Shown here: positions 16,178-26,617 of the stretch, in pieces
How positions within the stretch are numbered: position 1 is the stretch's first letter
How the letters are laid out: each line of letters opens with the position of its first letter
Position numbers and translations under genes: made by a program
Origin: an uncultured bacterium
Lineage (GTDB): Bacteria > Cyanobacteriota > Vampirovibrionia > Gastranaerophilales > Gastranaerophilaceae
Assembly: GCA_949298985.1 (NCBI GenBank)
Contig: CASFYV010000013.1
Location: forward strand, 32,229-96,228
Reading direction: 5' to 3'
Length of the DNA: 64,000 nucleotides
Notes under the pieces: generated by a model
Seen by the model: only the letters and a program-made list of their open reading frames with translations
Databases searched by the model: none
What the model was told of the DNA's origin: nothing

Positions 16178-18439
16178 TTAAAACTTATATTCAGGAATTA
16201 CAAATTGTTCATTATTTGCATCTTTTTCAACAAATTTCAAATAATAATCCAAAGCTTTTTCTTTAGAATTTTGATAAAATTCTTCTGAAATAAGTTCTCT
16301 GTGTAATTCTGTTCTTTCACCTGAATAATTACCTAAAACTCTTGAGAATTTTTCAATCATTTCAAGATTTTCACCACCTGAATATGCTTTTGTTTTAGCA
16401 TCTGTTCCTGATGGTCTTATTTCAACATATTTATCTTTGAATTGTAAATAAGTTCCATCACCAACAAATTTTACAGAAACAAGATTATCGAAATTTAATT
16501 CTGCAAACGCGTTATTAAGAACTTTTTTAACTGCTTCAACATCTGCAATACCTTCTCTTATTGCGATTGCTAAAGATAAATAGAACATATCATTTTTAGT
16601 TCTTAATTTTTCACCTTCTACTTTTGCCAGTTTTAATTTCTCAATATCAGGTTCTGATTCGTTGTAATAAGAAATATCTTCTCTTACATCAAATTTTGCA
16701 ATGATATTATTTTCTTCAAAAATTTCAATTAAGTATTCAGAAAGAGTTTTATTATCTTCTTCCAATTTAGCAGCTAGAGCAGATGCTACAATAATAGCTT
16801 CTGTAGCGCTCTTTTCTCTCATAGCAATTGCTTTTCTGCCTGCTAGAGATTCGATTAAATCTTCAGAACCCATAATCATACCGCCAGATTCTTCGCCTCC
16901 GAAGATTAATCTTGGTTGAACGCCCAAATTAATTGAATTTCCGAATACATCATCTACAACAACTTCACTTTGAGGATTATTTTTAAGCTGTAATTCTACT
17001 TTTTTCATAATATTTGCAATTTCTTTAAATCCTACAGGCACATTTACAACTTTAATTCCGTGAGCTTTTGCCCATTCATCCCAAGATAAAGCTGATGCTG
17101 TTGTCTTAATCATAAATCTCGGATGGTTTTTGAATTTACCGCTTGCTTTTAATTGTTTTACACGATAATTCATCAACATCAAAAATGCTTGGTTTGCACT
17201 ATAAACTGTTAATATTCTGTCTTCATCCAATTGAATATATGAAATACCGTATTCATCCAAATTAGAAACATTTCCACTTGCTTCAATTTGACAAACAGTA
17301 AGTCTATCGTGATCTGGATCTGTAATTAATACAACAGTTCCTATAGGATAATCTGCTAAAACTTTTTCATAGTGTAAAGATTCAATCACTGGGAAAAATC
17401 TTTCGCCATTAGGTTTTTTAGCAAGAACTGTTGCATCTACAGAATAATCGTAGAAAACTTTATTTCCTTTTGGATCAGTATCATATTTTCCAATACCATG
17501 GAAAAATGGATCTTCTTCTGTATTATTCCATACAAATTTATCTTGAATACCTAATTTTTCTAAAACTCTGCTCAAAGTTCTATAAGCACATCCGCCTACA
17601 CTTTCAATAAATAATTTAGACTTCATTTTCTTAACGCTATCAAGATTTTGAGCAACACCTGATTTTAAATATTCAACATATAAATCTACACCATCATTCA
17701 ATTTTGACATTATTTCTTCATCAATTAATTTATCATCACTTGATGCTATTTTAATTTCATATTTACCTTCTTTTTCAGTAATGTCAAAAATTTCTTGTAT
17801 TTTATTTACAAATTCTAAAGATTCTTCAGGTAAATATTGACTTCCTTGAGAATTCAAATCTTTGGTAGCAGTTTTTACAGAAATACCATGACTTGAAGTA
17901 ATATATTCTCCGCCAAGTAAATCAAGTTTAAATGCTAAAAATGAAGCTAACCATATTGGAATAGTTTTTCTTTCCTTTGGAGTTAAAGTCTTAATACCTT
18001 GAGCAGCTTGTATTCTTGCAATAGCTTCTAAATACAAATCTGAATTATATCTTACTTCACTTCCAACAAGTTTTATAATTTCTTTTCCTTCATATTTTTC
18101 TCTTGCGACAAGTGCTTTAGCTAAAGTTGCTAAAACTATTCCAACCAAATTAATCGGAAATCTTGTATCTTGAGGATATAAAATATTTTGTGGACCTCTA
18201 ATACCTGCTGTAGATACTTTTGCTTCTTTTGAATAATTTGCAAACCAATCCAATAAATTTAAACCTTCCGGATTTTCTGAACTATGAGGATATAAATGTT
18301 CTTTTTTCAATGTAAAAGTAAATTCACCCTTATTATTAAAATCCATTAAATTCATATTTTTAATATAATCAGGAGTTTTATCAAAAACATTTTTGAACAA
18401 CTCTTTTTCTAAATCACTTTTTGCTTCTTTATTAATCAT
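16178..18439 (-). CDS. Long alpha-D-phosphohexomutase (phosphoglucomutase-like)
   Basis: This family moves phosphate between the C1 and C6 hydroxyls of hexoses. All four signature sites are visible: the phosphoserine loop as ITSSHGIS (about 180-187; family TASHNP), the metal loop DPDHDRL (about 375), the sugar-binding GGEESGGM (about 513-520) and the phosphate-binding RPSGTDAKTKAY (about 678). At 753 residues it is some 170-200 longer than usual. The extra length is mostly around residues 190-300 and 420-500. Substrate preference (glucose, mannose or glucosamine) cannot be read. AGGGAG precedes ATG. It is followed by pgi-type sugar metabolism elsewhere in the window. Confidence 0.88.
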   Translation of the reverse strand: MINKEAKSDLEKELFKNVFDKTPDYIKNMNLMDFNNKGEFTFTLKKEHLYPHSSENPEGLNLLDWFANYSKEAKVSTAGIRGPQNILYPQDTRFPINLVGIVLATLAKALVAREKYEGKEIIKLVGSEVRYNSDLYLEAIARIQAAQGIKTLTPKERKTIPIWLASFLAFKLDLLGGEYITSSHGISVKTATKDLNSQGSQYLPEESLEFVNKIQEIFDITEKEGKYEIKIASSDDKLIDEEIMSKLNDGVDLYVEYLKSGVAQNLDSVKKMKSKLFIESVGGCAYRTLSRVLEKLGIQDKFVWNNTEEDPFFHGIGKYDTDPKGNKVFYDYSVDATVLAKKPNGERFFPVIESLHYEKVLADYPIGTVVLITDPDHDRLTVCQIEASGNVSNLDEYGISYIQLDEDRILTVYSANQAFLMLMNYRVKQLKASGKFKNHPRFMIKTTASALSWDEWAKAHGIKVVNVPVGFKEIANIMKKVELQLKNNPQSEVVVDDVFGNSINLGVQPRLIFGGEESGGMIMGSEDLIESLAGRKAIAMREKSATEAIIVASALAAKLEEDNKTLSEYLIEIFEENNIIAKFDVREDISYYNESEPDIEKLKLAKVEGEKLRTKNDMFYLSLAIAIREGIADVEAVKKVLNNAFAELNFDNLVSVKFVGDGTYLQFKDKYVEIRPSGTDAKTKAYSGGENLEMIEKFSRVLGNYSGERTELHRELISEEFYQNSKEKALDYYLKFVEKDANNEQFVIPEYKF

Positions 18440-18484
18440 AAAAAGTTTCTCCCTATCTAAAATATATCTTAAATTATACCATAC

Positions 18485-18520
18485 AAAAAATGGTTAAATG
18501 AAAATATCTAACCATTTTTT
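18485..18520 (-). terminator. Terminator after the CoA-disulfide-reductase fusion gene
   Basis: AAAAAATGGTTA (18485-18496) and TAACCATTTTTT (18509-18520) form a perfect 12-base stem with A/T runs, 27 bases beyond the stop at 18547. Confidence 0.85.
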
Positions 18521-18546
18521 GAATTATTAATTTATATATTATTTTT

Positions 18547-20943
18547 TTAAATAAACAGGTTGGAATTAGCAGAAGAGCTTTCTTGAATATATTTAGCAAC
18601 CCCTCCGATTTCAACTCCATCAATTAATTCTTCTTCTTTAATCCCCATAACATCCATTGACATATTACAGGCAATAAATTTAATTCCATTATCTTGAGCT
18701 TGTTTAATAAGTTCATTCAAGGTAGAAACATTTTTATTTTTCATAACCCATTTCATCATAATAGATCCCATTCCACCCATATTCATTTTAGAAAGAGTTA
18801 ATTTATCAGCACCTTTAGGCATCATCATTCCAAACATTTTATCAATAAGACCTTTTTTAACATTTTTATCTGGACGTCTTAAAATATTTAGTCCCCAGAA
18901 AGTAAAGAATAAAGTAACATCTTTTCCTGCTGCCTTAGCACCATTTGCAATTATCATTGCTGCAAGTGCTTTATCCAAATCATTTGAAAAAACTACTATC
19001 GTTTGAGAATTTCCGACACTTAAAACTTTGTTTTCATTAATATCTTTGTTTCCTTTTTGGATAACGGCTTTAATAATTTTATTTTCTACACTTAAACCTA
19101 AAAGTTTATTCCCTGTAGAATTACACCAAGCATCAATATCGGATTTAAATCCTCTATCTGTCGATGTAACTTCTAAAATATCACCGTCATTAACTTCAAT
19201 AATTTTAGACGCAACTTTCATAATCGGTCCGGGACATTGAAGTCCGCAAGCATCTATTTTTATTCTTTCACTACTATTTATAGAAGAAATATTATTAGCA
19301 CTTACTAAAGATTGAACTTTAGATTTTTTCTCAATATTACCTACTTTATCTTTTTTCAATTCTTTATATAGAGAAATTCCACCCATCAAAGAATATACAT
19401 TATTAAATCCGTTTTGAACTAAAATTCTTGAAGCTACATAACTGTTATATCCTGTATTACAGAATAAAATAACTTTTTCATTCTTAGGAATTTCATTTAA
19501 TCTTGTTCTTATCTCTTCAACAGGAATATTTTTAGCACTTCCAATAGTTGCTATTTCAAATATTTCACGCGGCCTTACGTCAATCAGATAAGCTCCTTCT
19601 AAATCTTCATAATATGCAGGTTTAATGAAACCTCTTAAAATATTATCAGCATTCATTCCCAAAATATTAACCCCATCTTTAGCAGAAGAATAAGGTGGAG
19701 CATAGCATAATTCACTATCTAAAAGTTCTTGAACAGTTCCGTTATTTCTCATAACAGAAGCTATAACATCAATTCTTTTTTCAACTCCATCAACTCCAAC
19801 CGCTTGAGCTCCAAAGATTTTTCCTGAATTATCAAACAAAAGTTTATAGCAAACTTGTGTTGAATTAGGATAATATCCGGCATGATCTCTTGAAAATACA
19901 AAAGTTTTCCAATAATCAACCCCTCTTTGTATAAGTTGTTTTTCATTATTCCCTACTGATGCTACCGTTAAATCAAAAACTTTTAAAACAGAAGTACCTT
20001 GTGATTTTTTATAAGTTGATTCAATTCCGCAAATATTATCAGCAATAATTCTGCCTTGTCTATTTGCAGGACCTGCAAGAGGAATTAAAGAATAATTATC
20101 TGATACAAAATCTTTAACTTCAACACCATCACCACCTGCATAAATATCAGGATTAGAAGTTTGCATTCTATCATTTACAACAATACCTCTATTAACTTCT
20201 AAACCTCCATTTTTAGCAATTTCAACTTCAGGTCTTACTCCGATTGCCATTATTACGATATCAAATTCTATTTCTTGTGAAGATGAAAGAATAATCTTAT
20301 TACCATCAAATTTTTGAACTCCATCACCTAAAATTAATTCAACACCTCTATCACGCATTTCATTTTGTGCAAAAGCTGCAATTTCCCAATCTACAGGTGC
20401 TAAAATTTGTTTCTGCATTTCTACTAAAGATGTTTCTAAACCCATTTCAACAAGGTTTTCTGCCATCTCTACTCCGATAAAACCTCCACCGATTACTACA
20501 GCTTTTTTACAATTTTTCTCTTTTATGTATTCTTTTATTTTATCTGCATCATATAAAGTACGAAGTGTAAAAATTTTATCTTTTGGTAAACCTTCAAATT
20601 CAGGAACAAAAGGGCTTGCTCCTTGTGCTAATACTAATTTATCGTATGAAATTTCTTCATTGTTTTCTAATTTAATTGTTTTTAGTTCAGGATTTATACT
20701 AACAACTTTAGAAAATAATCTAACTTCTATATTTAAAAGATTATGAAATTTTTGAGGAGAAGATACTAAAATCTTTTCTCTTTCATCAATCACTCCGGAA
20801 ACATAATAAGGTAAACCGCAATTAGCTATAGAAGTTTCACTTGTTTTTTCTAAAACTATTATTTCAGCATTCTCATCTAATCTTCTTATTCTTGCAGCAG
20901 CACTCGCCCCGCAAGCTCCTCCGCCTATTATTACTACTCTCAT
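18547..20943 (-). CDS. Four-domain sulfur/CoA redox protein: CoA-disulfide reductase, rhodanese, TusA, DsrE
   Basis: The 798-residue fusion begins with a flavin/NAD(P)H disulfide reductase (about 1-450): FAD loop VVIIGGGACGAS, the single active-site cysteine in IANCGLPYYVSG (Cys42), and the second loop VVIGGGFIGVEMAE. A rhodanese domain follows (about 455-545) with its cysteine in LFCNTGYNSY, then a TusA/SirA domain with DACGLQCPGPIM (about 567-578), then a DsrE/F-like domain (about 640-798). The first two domains form the known CoADR-RHOD type, which reduces CoA disulfides and persulfides. TusA and DsrE pass persulfide sulfur. The whole is likely a cytoplasmic persulfide-handling enzyme. AAGGAG precedes ATG. 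Confidence 0.93.
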   Translation of the reverse strand: MRVVIIGGGACGASAAARIRRLDENAEIIVLEKTSETSIANCGLPYYVSGVIDEREKILVSSPQKFHNLLNIEVRLFSKVVSINPELKTIKLENNEEISYDKLVLAQGASPFVPEFEGLPKDKIFTLRTLYDADKIKEYIKEKNCKKAVVIGGGFIGVEMAENLVEMGLETSLVEMQKQILAPVDWEIAAFAQNEMRDRGVELILGDGVQKFDGNKIILSSSQEIEFDIVIMAIGVRPEVEIAKNGGLEVNRGIVVNDRMQTSNPDIYAGGDGVEVKDFVSDNYSLIPLAGPANRQGRIIADNICGIESTYKKSQGTSVLKVFDLTVASVGNNEKQLIQRGVDYWKTFVFSRDHAGYYPNSTQVCYKLLFDNSGKIFGAQAVGVDGVEKRIDVIASVMRNNGTVQELLDSELCYAPPYSSAKDGVNILGMNADNILRGFIKPAYYEDLEGAYLIDVRPREIFEIATIGSAKNIPVEEIRTRLNEIPKNEKVILFCNTGYNSYVASRILVQNGFNNVYSLMGGISLYKELKKDKVGNIEKKSKVQSLVSANNISSINSSERIKIDACGLQCPGPIMKVASKIIEVNDGDILEVTSTDRGFKSDIDAWCNSTGNKLLGLSVENKIIKAVIQKGNKDINENKVLSVGNSQTIVVFSNDLDKALAAMIIANGAKAAGKDVTLFFTFWGLNILRRPDKNVKKGLIDKMFGMMMPKGADKLTLSKMNMGGMGSIMMKWVMKNKNVSTLNELIKQAQDNGIKFIACNMSMDVMGIKEEELIDGVEIGGVAKYIQESSSANSNLFI

Positions 20944-21053
20944 ATATTCTCCTTAATTTTCCTATTTATTTTTAAGATATCATATTTAATTTACGCAAGC
21001 AATTTTATATATTTTTTCTTAATATTTATGCTAAAGTATATTAGAGATTTATT

Positions 21054-22220
21054 ATGTTATACGATGAAGCTATAAAATTATTAACAAATAAAGGTAATTT
21101 TTACATAGATTTAGGCTTAGAAAGGATTTCTAAAGTCTTGGATTTATTTAATAATCCTCAAGATAAGCTTAAATATATTCACGTTGCCGGAACTAACGGA
21201 AAAGGCTCTGTTTGTTCTATCTTAGCTTCTATTTTGCAAGAAGCCGGTTATAAAACAGGACTTTACACAAGTCCACATATTTGGGAATACACTGAAAGAA
21301 TTAAAATTAATGGCAATGATATTCCTAAAGAAGAATTCAGTCAACTTATTGATGAAGTCACAACAAAAATTAACGAAAATAAAATTCATTTAACAGAGTT
21401 TGAAATATTAACAGTTGTTATGTTTTTGTACTTTCAAAAAAATAATGTTGATATAGTTGTTTTAGAAACAGGACTTGGCGGGAGATTGGATGCTACAAAT
21501 GTAATTAAAAATAATCTATGTTCAATAATTACTCAAATTGATTTGGATCATACTGATAGATTAGGTAAAACAAAAGATGAAATAGCTTATGAAAAGGCTG
21601 GTATAATAAAGAAAAATTGTCCTGTTATTACAAGTATGGGATATGAAGCAATAAGAGATAAAGCAGATGAAGAAAATTCTATGTTTATCCTTGCAACACC
21701 TTTTGTTAATCCTATTTTTGTAGAGGCTCTTTCTCTAAAAGGTATGCATCAAGTTGAAAATTTAGCTCTTGCAATTAATGCTATTAATTATTTATTCAAA
21801 GATATTTCTGATGAAACTATTATTGAAAGTTTAAAAAAAGTTAAAAATCCTTGCAGATTTCAATATATTCCTGAAAAAAATTTAATAATTGATGCTTCTC
21901 ATAATCCTAATGGCATAAAAGCTTTAAGAGAAAATTTGGATTATTATTTCCCTAATGATAAACGAAGATTTATTTTCGGATGTTTAAATACTAAAGATTA
22001 TGAAAAAATGATGAATATTTTATTTAGAGAAGATGATGAAGTTTTTATAAATGAATTTGATTATCCAAATGCTTGTTCTTTTGAAGAATTAAAAACCAAA
22101 TGCCCTGTAAGTGTTAAAAAATATAATCATTGCCTGAATTTAGATTTTGATAAATTAACAATAATTTGCGGTTCATTTTATATGATAGGAAATATGAAAG
22201 AATTAAAAAATTTTCTTTAA
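21054..22220 (+). CDS. folC: Folylpolyglutamate synthase / dihydrofolate synthase
   Basis: FolC adds glutamate to dihydropteroate and to folates with ATP. The 388-residue protein has the Mur-ligase-type P-loop VAGTNGKGSVCS (about 44-55), YTSPHIWEYTERI, VLETGLGGRLDATNV and a C-terminal IDASHNPNGIKAL. It is slightly shorter than typical (about 420). The ATG has no good ribosome-binding site; TATATT lies eleven bases upstream, so the leader is very short. It is convergent with the lipid cluster at 22223. Confidence 0.93.
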   Translation: MLYDEAIKLLTNKGNFYIDLGLERISKVLDLFNNPQDKLKYIHVAGTNGKGSVCSILASILQEAGYKTGLYTSPHIWEYTERIKINGNDIPKEEFSQLIDEVTTKINENKIHLTEFEILTVVMFLYFQKNNVDIVVLETGLGGRLDATNVIKNNLCSIITQIDLDHTDRLGKTKDEIAYEKAGIIKKNCPVITSMGYEAIRDKADEENSMFILATPFVNPIFVEALSLKGMHQVENLALAINAINYLFKDISDETIIESLKKVKNPCRFQYIPEKNLIIDASHNPNGIKALRENLDYYFPNDKRRFIFGCLNTKDYEKMMNILFREDDEVFINEFDYPNACSFEELKTKCPVSVKKYNHCLNLDFDKLTIICGSFYMIGNMKELKNFL

Positions 22221-22222
22221 TT

Positions 22223-23089
22223 TTATTCTTCCCAAATATCAAAAAAATTATAAAATTGATGCGGATATTTAAGCGTATATTTTTCTAAAAATTCTACATA
22301 TTTATTTTCTAATTCTTCTATAATTTCAGATTTATTAATTTTAGTGGGAATAAATTTTTCAATTATAACTCGATATTTTTTACCTTCTTTTACGCATAAA
22401 ATAAAACGAATAGGAGCTTCCAGCATCAGGGCAAATCTTATTACACCAAGAGGGAGAGATATTGTTTTACCAAGAAAAGTTCTTTTATAAATTTTATCGG
22501 CATTTTGTGCAGAAATCCTATCTCCTGCCATAAAAACATTTTCACCTTGTTTAAGTTTTTCTGAAATTAAAATCGAGGTATTTAAATCAATTTCTTCTAT
22601 AGGAAAAGTATCTAAGGCTACTTTTTTTTCAAATGTATTAAGAAATTTTCTGAATATTTCACAAACATTTGCTTGTAAAAAAACATTTACTTTTGTATTT
22701 TTATAATCTTCTAATAAGCTTCTTAAAATCTCCACATTTCCAATATGAGTTGTCAAATAAAATACTCCTGTTTCAAAATCCGAATCTTCATATACAAAAT
22801 TTTTATTATCAAAATCACCTAAAAATGATATTATTTTATCGACTAAAGAATTACCATAATTAAAAAACTGTATCCAAGAATCCAATAAAATATGTTTACG
22901 ACCTAAAATTTTAAAGAATTTTTCAGAAGCTTTTCTTCTATCTTTAGCCTTAAAAAAAGTTATTAGAACAACAAAAAAAGCTATTATTCTTAAAATATTT
23001 TTTCCAAAAATTTTATAAAGATAAAAACTAAATATAAGTCTTTTTTCCCCTGCTCCGCTTTCAGAGAGTTGAAACCAATTTTTACGCAT
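22223..23089 (-). CDS. Lysophospholipid-acyltransferase-like protein of an aryl-polyene-like cluster
   Basis: This 288-residue LpxL/HtrB-type acyltransferase has an N-terminal hydrophobic stretch (about 28-48), the THIGNVEIL segment corresponding to the HxxxxD/E catalytic motif (H plus E), and FMAGDRIS followed by LPLGVIRFALMLEAPI. In aryl polyene clusters a protein of this class is thought to place the polyene acyl chain on a lipid or sugar anchor. It is the last gene of the minus-strand operon and overlaps the methyltransferase gene by eight bases. Confidence 0.83.
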   Translation of the reverse strand: MRKNWFQLSESGAGEKRLIFSFYLYKIFGKNILRIIAFFVVLITFFKAKDRRKASEKFFKILGRKHILLDSWIQFFNYGNSLVDKIISFLGDFDNKNFVYEDSDFETGVFYLTTHIGNVEILRSLLEDYKNTKVNVFLQANVCEIFRKFLNTFEKKVALDTFPIEEIDLNTSILISEKLKQGENVFMAGDRISAQNADKIYKRTFLGKTISLPLGVIRFALMLEAPIRFILCVKEGKKYRVIIEKFIPTKINKSEIIEELENKYVEFLEKYTLKYPHQFYNFFDIWEE

Positions 23090-24131
23090 TTTTTACACAC
23101 TCCAATAGCGTATAATCAAAAGCTCCAAGATTGTCGTAAATATAGTTTATTTTTAGTCCTGATTTTTCAATAATTTTTTCCATATCAGAGTAAGAATACA
23201 TTTTACTGCAACCGTTTGCCATTGCTGTAAAATATAATGAAGTATGAACAAGAGAATATTTTGCACCTAAAAATCTTTGCCTATCAATAAGAGGTTCCAA
23301 AATATAGATTTTTATATCATCTGAACTTGTTTTTACTAATCTTTTTAATATAAATTCAATTTGTTCCTTAGAAAAACAATCCAAAAATTGGCTCATTAAA
23401 ATTGCACCTGACATTTTGGGAAGCTTGGATTTTTCATCTAAAATATCGGCAGAATGGAATTTACATCCAACAAGCTCTTTATCATTTTTTATTACTTCAA
23501 TATTTTCTTTTAAATCAATCATAGTAATATCAATTTTAGGATTATTTTTCAGACAAATTCTTTCAAATCTGCCTGTATTTCCTCCTATATCAAAGATTTT
23601 TCCACTATTTTCAATAATTTTATAAATAATATTAAAACAATTATCTGAATAGAAATGATCGAATTCATACCAACTTTTTTTTATTACTTCAGGTAATCTT
23701 GATAGATAAGGATATATTGTCTTAGCTTCCGGAAATAGTTTTTTTATGCCTTCAGGGGAAGATTTTTCAAATGATGATTTTAACTCATCTGCTCCTAAAT
23801 AACACACATCTTTTACAAAATTAAAATTAACCCTCGTCATTTCATCATATAAAAATGTTTTTCCAAGTTGAGTAATATAAAATTTATCTTCTTTTTTCTC
23901 TACTATTTCTATAGCTTCAGCGACTTCTAAAAGCGTATTTATTGTATATTCCGAAAGCTCTAAAATCTTTTGAATCTCTTCAAAACTTTTAGGACTTTCA
24001 TCTATAGTTTTCAAAATTCCAAATTCAAGCATAGAATTTATTGCTTGAAAGCTCAAAGGAGCAAATGCTATTTTTTGAGCTTCGGTGAGTGATTTTATAA
24101 TATTTTTCTTATGTTCAGCTCTATTGTTCAT
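23082..24131 (-). CDS. O-methyltransferase with winged-helix dimerisation domain
   Basis: The 349-residue protein has an N-terminal helix-turn-helix dimerisation region (about 10-95, as in acetylserotonin-type O-methyltransferases) and a C-terminal SAM-binding core starting GKIFDIGGNTGRFERI, followed by ITMIDL and GAILMSQFLDCFS. In this setting it could methylate the aryl head group of a polyene. It overlaps both neighbours, so translation is coupled throughout. Confidence 0.82.
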   Translation of the reverse strand: MNNRAEHKKNIIKSLTEAQKIAFAPLSFQAINSMLEFGILKTIDESPKSFEEIQKILELSEYTINTLLEVAEAIEIVEKKEDKFYITQLGKTFLYDEMTRVNFNFVKDVCYLGADELKSSFEKSSPEGIKKLFPEAKTIYPYLSRLPEVIKKSWYEFDHFYSDNCFNIIYKIIENSGKIFDIGGNTGRFERICLKNNPKIDITMIDLKENIEVIKNDKELVGCKFHSADILDEKSKLPKMSGAILMSQFLDCFSKEQIEFILKRLVKTSSDDIKIYILEPLIDRQRFLGAKYSLVHTSLYFTAMANGCSKMYSYSDMEKIIEKSGLKINYIYDNLGAFDYTLLECVKNA

Positions 24132-26103
24132 TTCCTGATTTTATCATAAAAAGACTTAGTAAATAAGAAATTGTAATCCCAATAAACAAAGTTATTCCAA
24201 GTGAGCTTATGAGTTTAAATCTTACAAATGAAAGCATTAAAAATGAAAATGCAGTTGATAAGAACGAAATAAATACAGCATCTTTAGATTTTTCGCAATT
24301 TTGGGTTCGAAAAATCGAATAATCTAAACTAAATCCTAGAATTAAAAATAGAGCCAAAATATTAAATAAATTTATTGGAATATTAAAAAGACTAATTATA
24401 GAAATTGAAAATAATATACCTAAAAGTGGTGAAATTATTATTCTAAAAGCCTGTTTTAATCCATAGTTAAAGCTTAAAAATAAATACAAAATCACAAATA
24501 CTATAGGGAATAATTTTAAACATTGTATTCTTATTTTCTTTAACTCTTTTGAAATCTCTAACGCAGGATCTATTGCATTATCTATATTTTCACTTGTAAT
24601 AATAAATGATGTATTATTATCGAGCATAAATTTCTGTTTTAATGGGAAATTTTCTACATCATAATGAGCGAAATTCTTGTTTTCTAAAGCTTTTATTTGT
24701 GCTTGGGATAGAAATTTTCCATAAGATTTCAAATTATTTTTATATAATTCTTTTACGAGTGTGAAATTCTCTTTTTGTTTGTCAGTAGAAAAAATAAAAT
24801 CACTTAAACTAATTGAATTTTTGATATTCAATTTTTCTTCTTTTTCAAGGATTTCATCAGTATTTTTACCGTTAATTAAGATATATTTAATATTTTTCTG
24901 CCCAAATAATTCTTGATTAAGTCTTTCAGATTTTATCAATTCTTTTGGCGGAGTATAAAGACTTTTCAAGTTATCATTGAATTTGAGGTTAAAAAATCCT
25001 AAAACTGTTATTCCTAAAATTATAGATAAAATTATAGGTTTGAATTTTGCTAAATCAAATTTTGGCAAACTATTTATTTTATAATCATTATTTTTAGATA
25101 AAATAAATACAACAAAAAAATACACTCCCAAAAGTCCTGATGCTGTAAATATTCCAATTTGTTTTAGTAATTCTATTCCAGAAAAATTTAGGATTAAAAA
25201 AGCGAAAACAGTTGTCAGCATGGAATTAGTAAGATTTTTTATAAAAGGGTTATTGTTATCATTTAAATAATAATGTAAAGAATAATCTAAACTTATTCCA
25301 ATTAATGAGGTTGAAAAAACAAACGTTAAAATGTGGATTTTATGAAAAATAATACTCGAAACAGAAAACCCAATCAAAAATCCGAAAATTATACTCGCTA
25401 AAATCGGAAGAATAATTTTATAGGATTTAAAATAGAATTTGCATAATAAAATAAGAGCTAAAGTTGAAATTATACATATTATATTGATTTCAAAACTCGA
25501 GTTTTTAGATGCTAAATAAGAATGAATAGGAGTTCCTGTAAGGTAAATTTTCCCATCTTTTAACTCTTTTTGTTTATTTAAAATCTTTTCTAAGTCTTTA
25601 TTATTGTTTATTTCAATTTGAGCAGAGCTATAAAATTTACCTTGATATTCTTTAATCTCTGTTTCATATCTTTTTGATAAAGAATTCAAAAAATCTCCAG
25701 ATAACATATATGGGTCATTGCTAGGATCAGAAAGAAAAATTCCAAAAGGATTATATAACCTTATAAGAGCATCATTTTCTATAGTTTTATAATCTTTTTT
25801 TTCTAATTGGTTTATAATATCCTCACTCAAAAAATTTTCAGGATAACTTCCATAAATTTTTATAACATTGCTAAAAATCGGATTATATTGTCTATATTCG
25901 TTTTTTAATTCTTCAACTCTTTGAAGATTATCTGATTCAAAAATTATATTCAAATTTTTAGATGATAGTTGAGCAAGTTTTATTAAATTAGAATTATTAT
26001 CTAAAAATGCCCTTGTAATTTCAGTATCAATACCTTTAAGGCTAAATATTCCAACAATAAAAATTATAGTTGCAGTTAAGAAAAAAATAATTTTTTTAAA
26101 CAT
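24121..26103 (-). CDS. MMPL/RND-type lipid exporter
   Basis: The protein has about 660 residues and two blocks of five to six membrane helices (about 185-335 and 520-655), each preceded by a large periplasmic loop after a leading helix. This is the layout of MMPL exporters such as the aryl-polyene exporter. It contains SLIGISLDYSLHYYL and the matching LILGFSLDYSIFRTQ, where aspartates of the proton relay are expected. Start chosen at 26103 (MFKKIIFF): GGGA lies six bases before it and it overlaps the lolA-like stop by eight bases; a start 11 codons earlier would extend further into that gene. It probably moves a finished lipid from the inner membrane to LolA-like carriers. Confidence 0.87.
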   Translation of the reverse strand: MFKKIIFFLTATIIFIVGIFSLKGIDTEITRAFLDNNSNLIKLAQLSSKNLNIIFESDNLQRVEELKNEYRQYNPIFSNVIKIYGSYPENFLSEDIINQLEKKDYKTIENDALIRLYNPFGIFLSDPSNDPYMLSGDFLNSLSKRYETEIKEYQGKFYSSAQIEINNNKDLEKILNKQKELKDGKIYLTGTPIHSYLASKNSSFEINIICIISTLALILLCKFYFKSYKIILPILASIIFGFLIGFSVSSIIFHKIHILTFVFSTSLIGISLDYSLHYYLNDNNNPFIKNLTNSMLTTVFAFLILNFSGIELLKQIGIFTASGLLGVYFFVVFILSKNNDYKINSLPKFDLAKFKPIILSIILGITVLGFFNLKFNDNLKSLYTPPKELIKSERLNQELFGQKNIKYILINGKNTDEILEKEEKLNIKNSISLSDFIFSTDKQKENFTLVKELYKNNLKSYGKFLSQAQIKALENKNFAHYDVENFPLKQKFMLDNNTSFIITSENIDNAIDPALEISKELKKIRIQCLKLFPIVFVILYLFLSFNYGLKQAFRIIISPLLGILFSISIISLFNIPINLFNILALFLILGFSLDYSIFRTQNCEKSKDAVFISFLSTAFSFLMLSFVRFKLISSLGITLFIGITISYLLSLFMIKSGNEQ

Positions 26104-26617
26104 GTTTTTCCCATTTGATATTAGTTCTAGTTCCATCTTTAGTGATTATTGTCATTTTTTTTATATAGTCACTACCTGAAATTTCTATTGATTTTAAATA
26201 ATCATAAGCAGGTGAATTTTTTTGTGGAACTAGACCAAGAGTCCAAGTGTTTCCTTGATTTGTAAAAAAGAATTTGAATTCTTTTTCAAGCTTTGAATAA
26301 TTCTTTTTAGAAATAGCTAGAATTATATTATTTATTTGACGATATTCTTTTGTTGTATATGAAGTTGTACTTTTTATAGGATATGTTGTATAAAACGTCA
26401 CACCAACATTTTCTTTGAATTCAAAATTTCCTGAGGATTTTAGTATTACATTTGAATTAGGAAATATTTTTTCTTGGCTGAATTTGCAATTTATGCTTTC
26501 AAGCTTTGGCAAATTATTTTCAAATTCGTTAATTTTTTTTGGATAATCAAACACATTTGCAAAACTCTGCAAATTCAGAATAAAAAATACAAATAGAGCG
26601 AAAAAAATTCTAACCAT
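26096..26617 (-). CDS. LolA-like outer-membrane lipid carrier
   Basis: This protein has about 173 residues and an N-terminal signal peptide (MVRIFFALFVFFILNLQSFA). The mature part resembles the half-barrel LolA fold: LESINCKFSQEKIFPNSNVIL, SSGNFEFKENVGVTFYTTYP. Start at 26617 is supported by GAGGA five bases upstream; the longer frame begins with TTG inside the previous gene. LolA-like members of aryl polyene clusters ferry lipid across the periplasm, matching the adjacent MMPL gene. Confidence 0.8.
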   Translation of the reverse strand: MVRIFFALFVFFILNLQSFANVFDYPKKINEFENNLPKLESINCKFSQEKIFPNSNVILKSSGNFEFKENVGVTFYTTYPIKSTTSYTTKEYRQINNIILAISKKNYSKLEKEFKFFFTNQGNTWTLGLVPQKNSPAYDYLKSIEISGSDYIKKMTIITKDGTRTNIKWEKHV

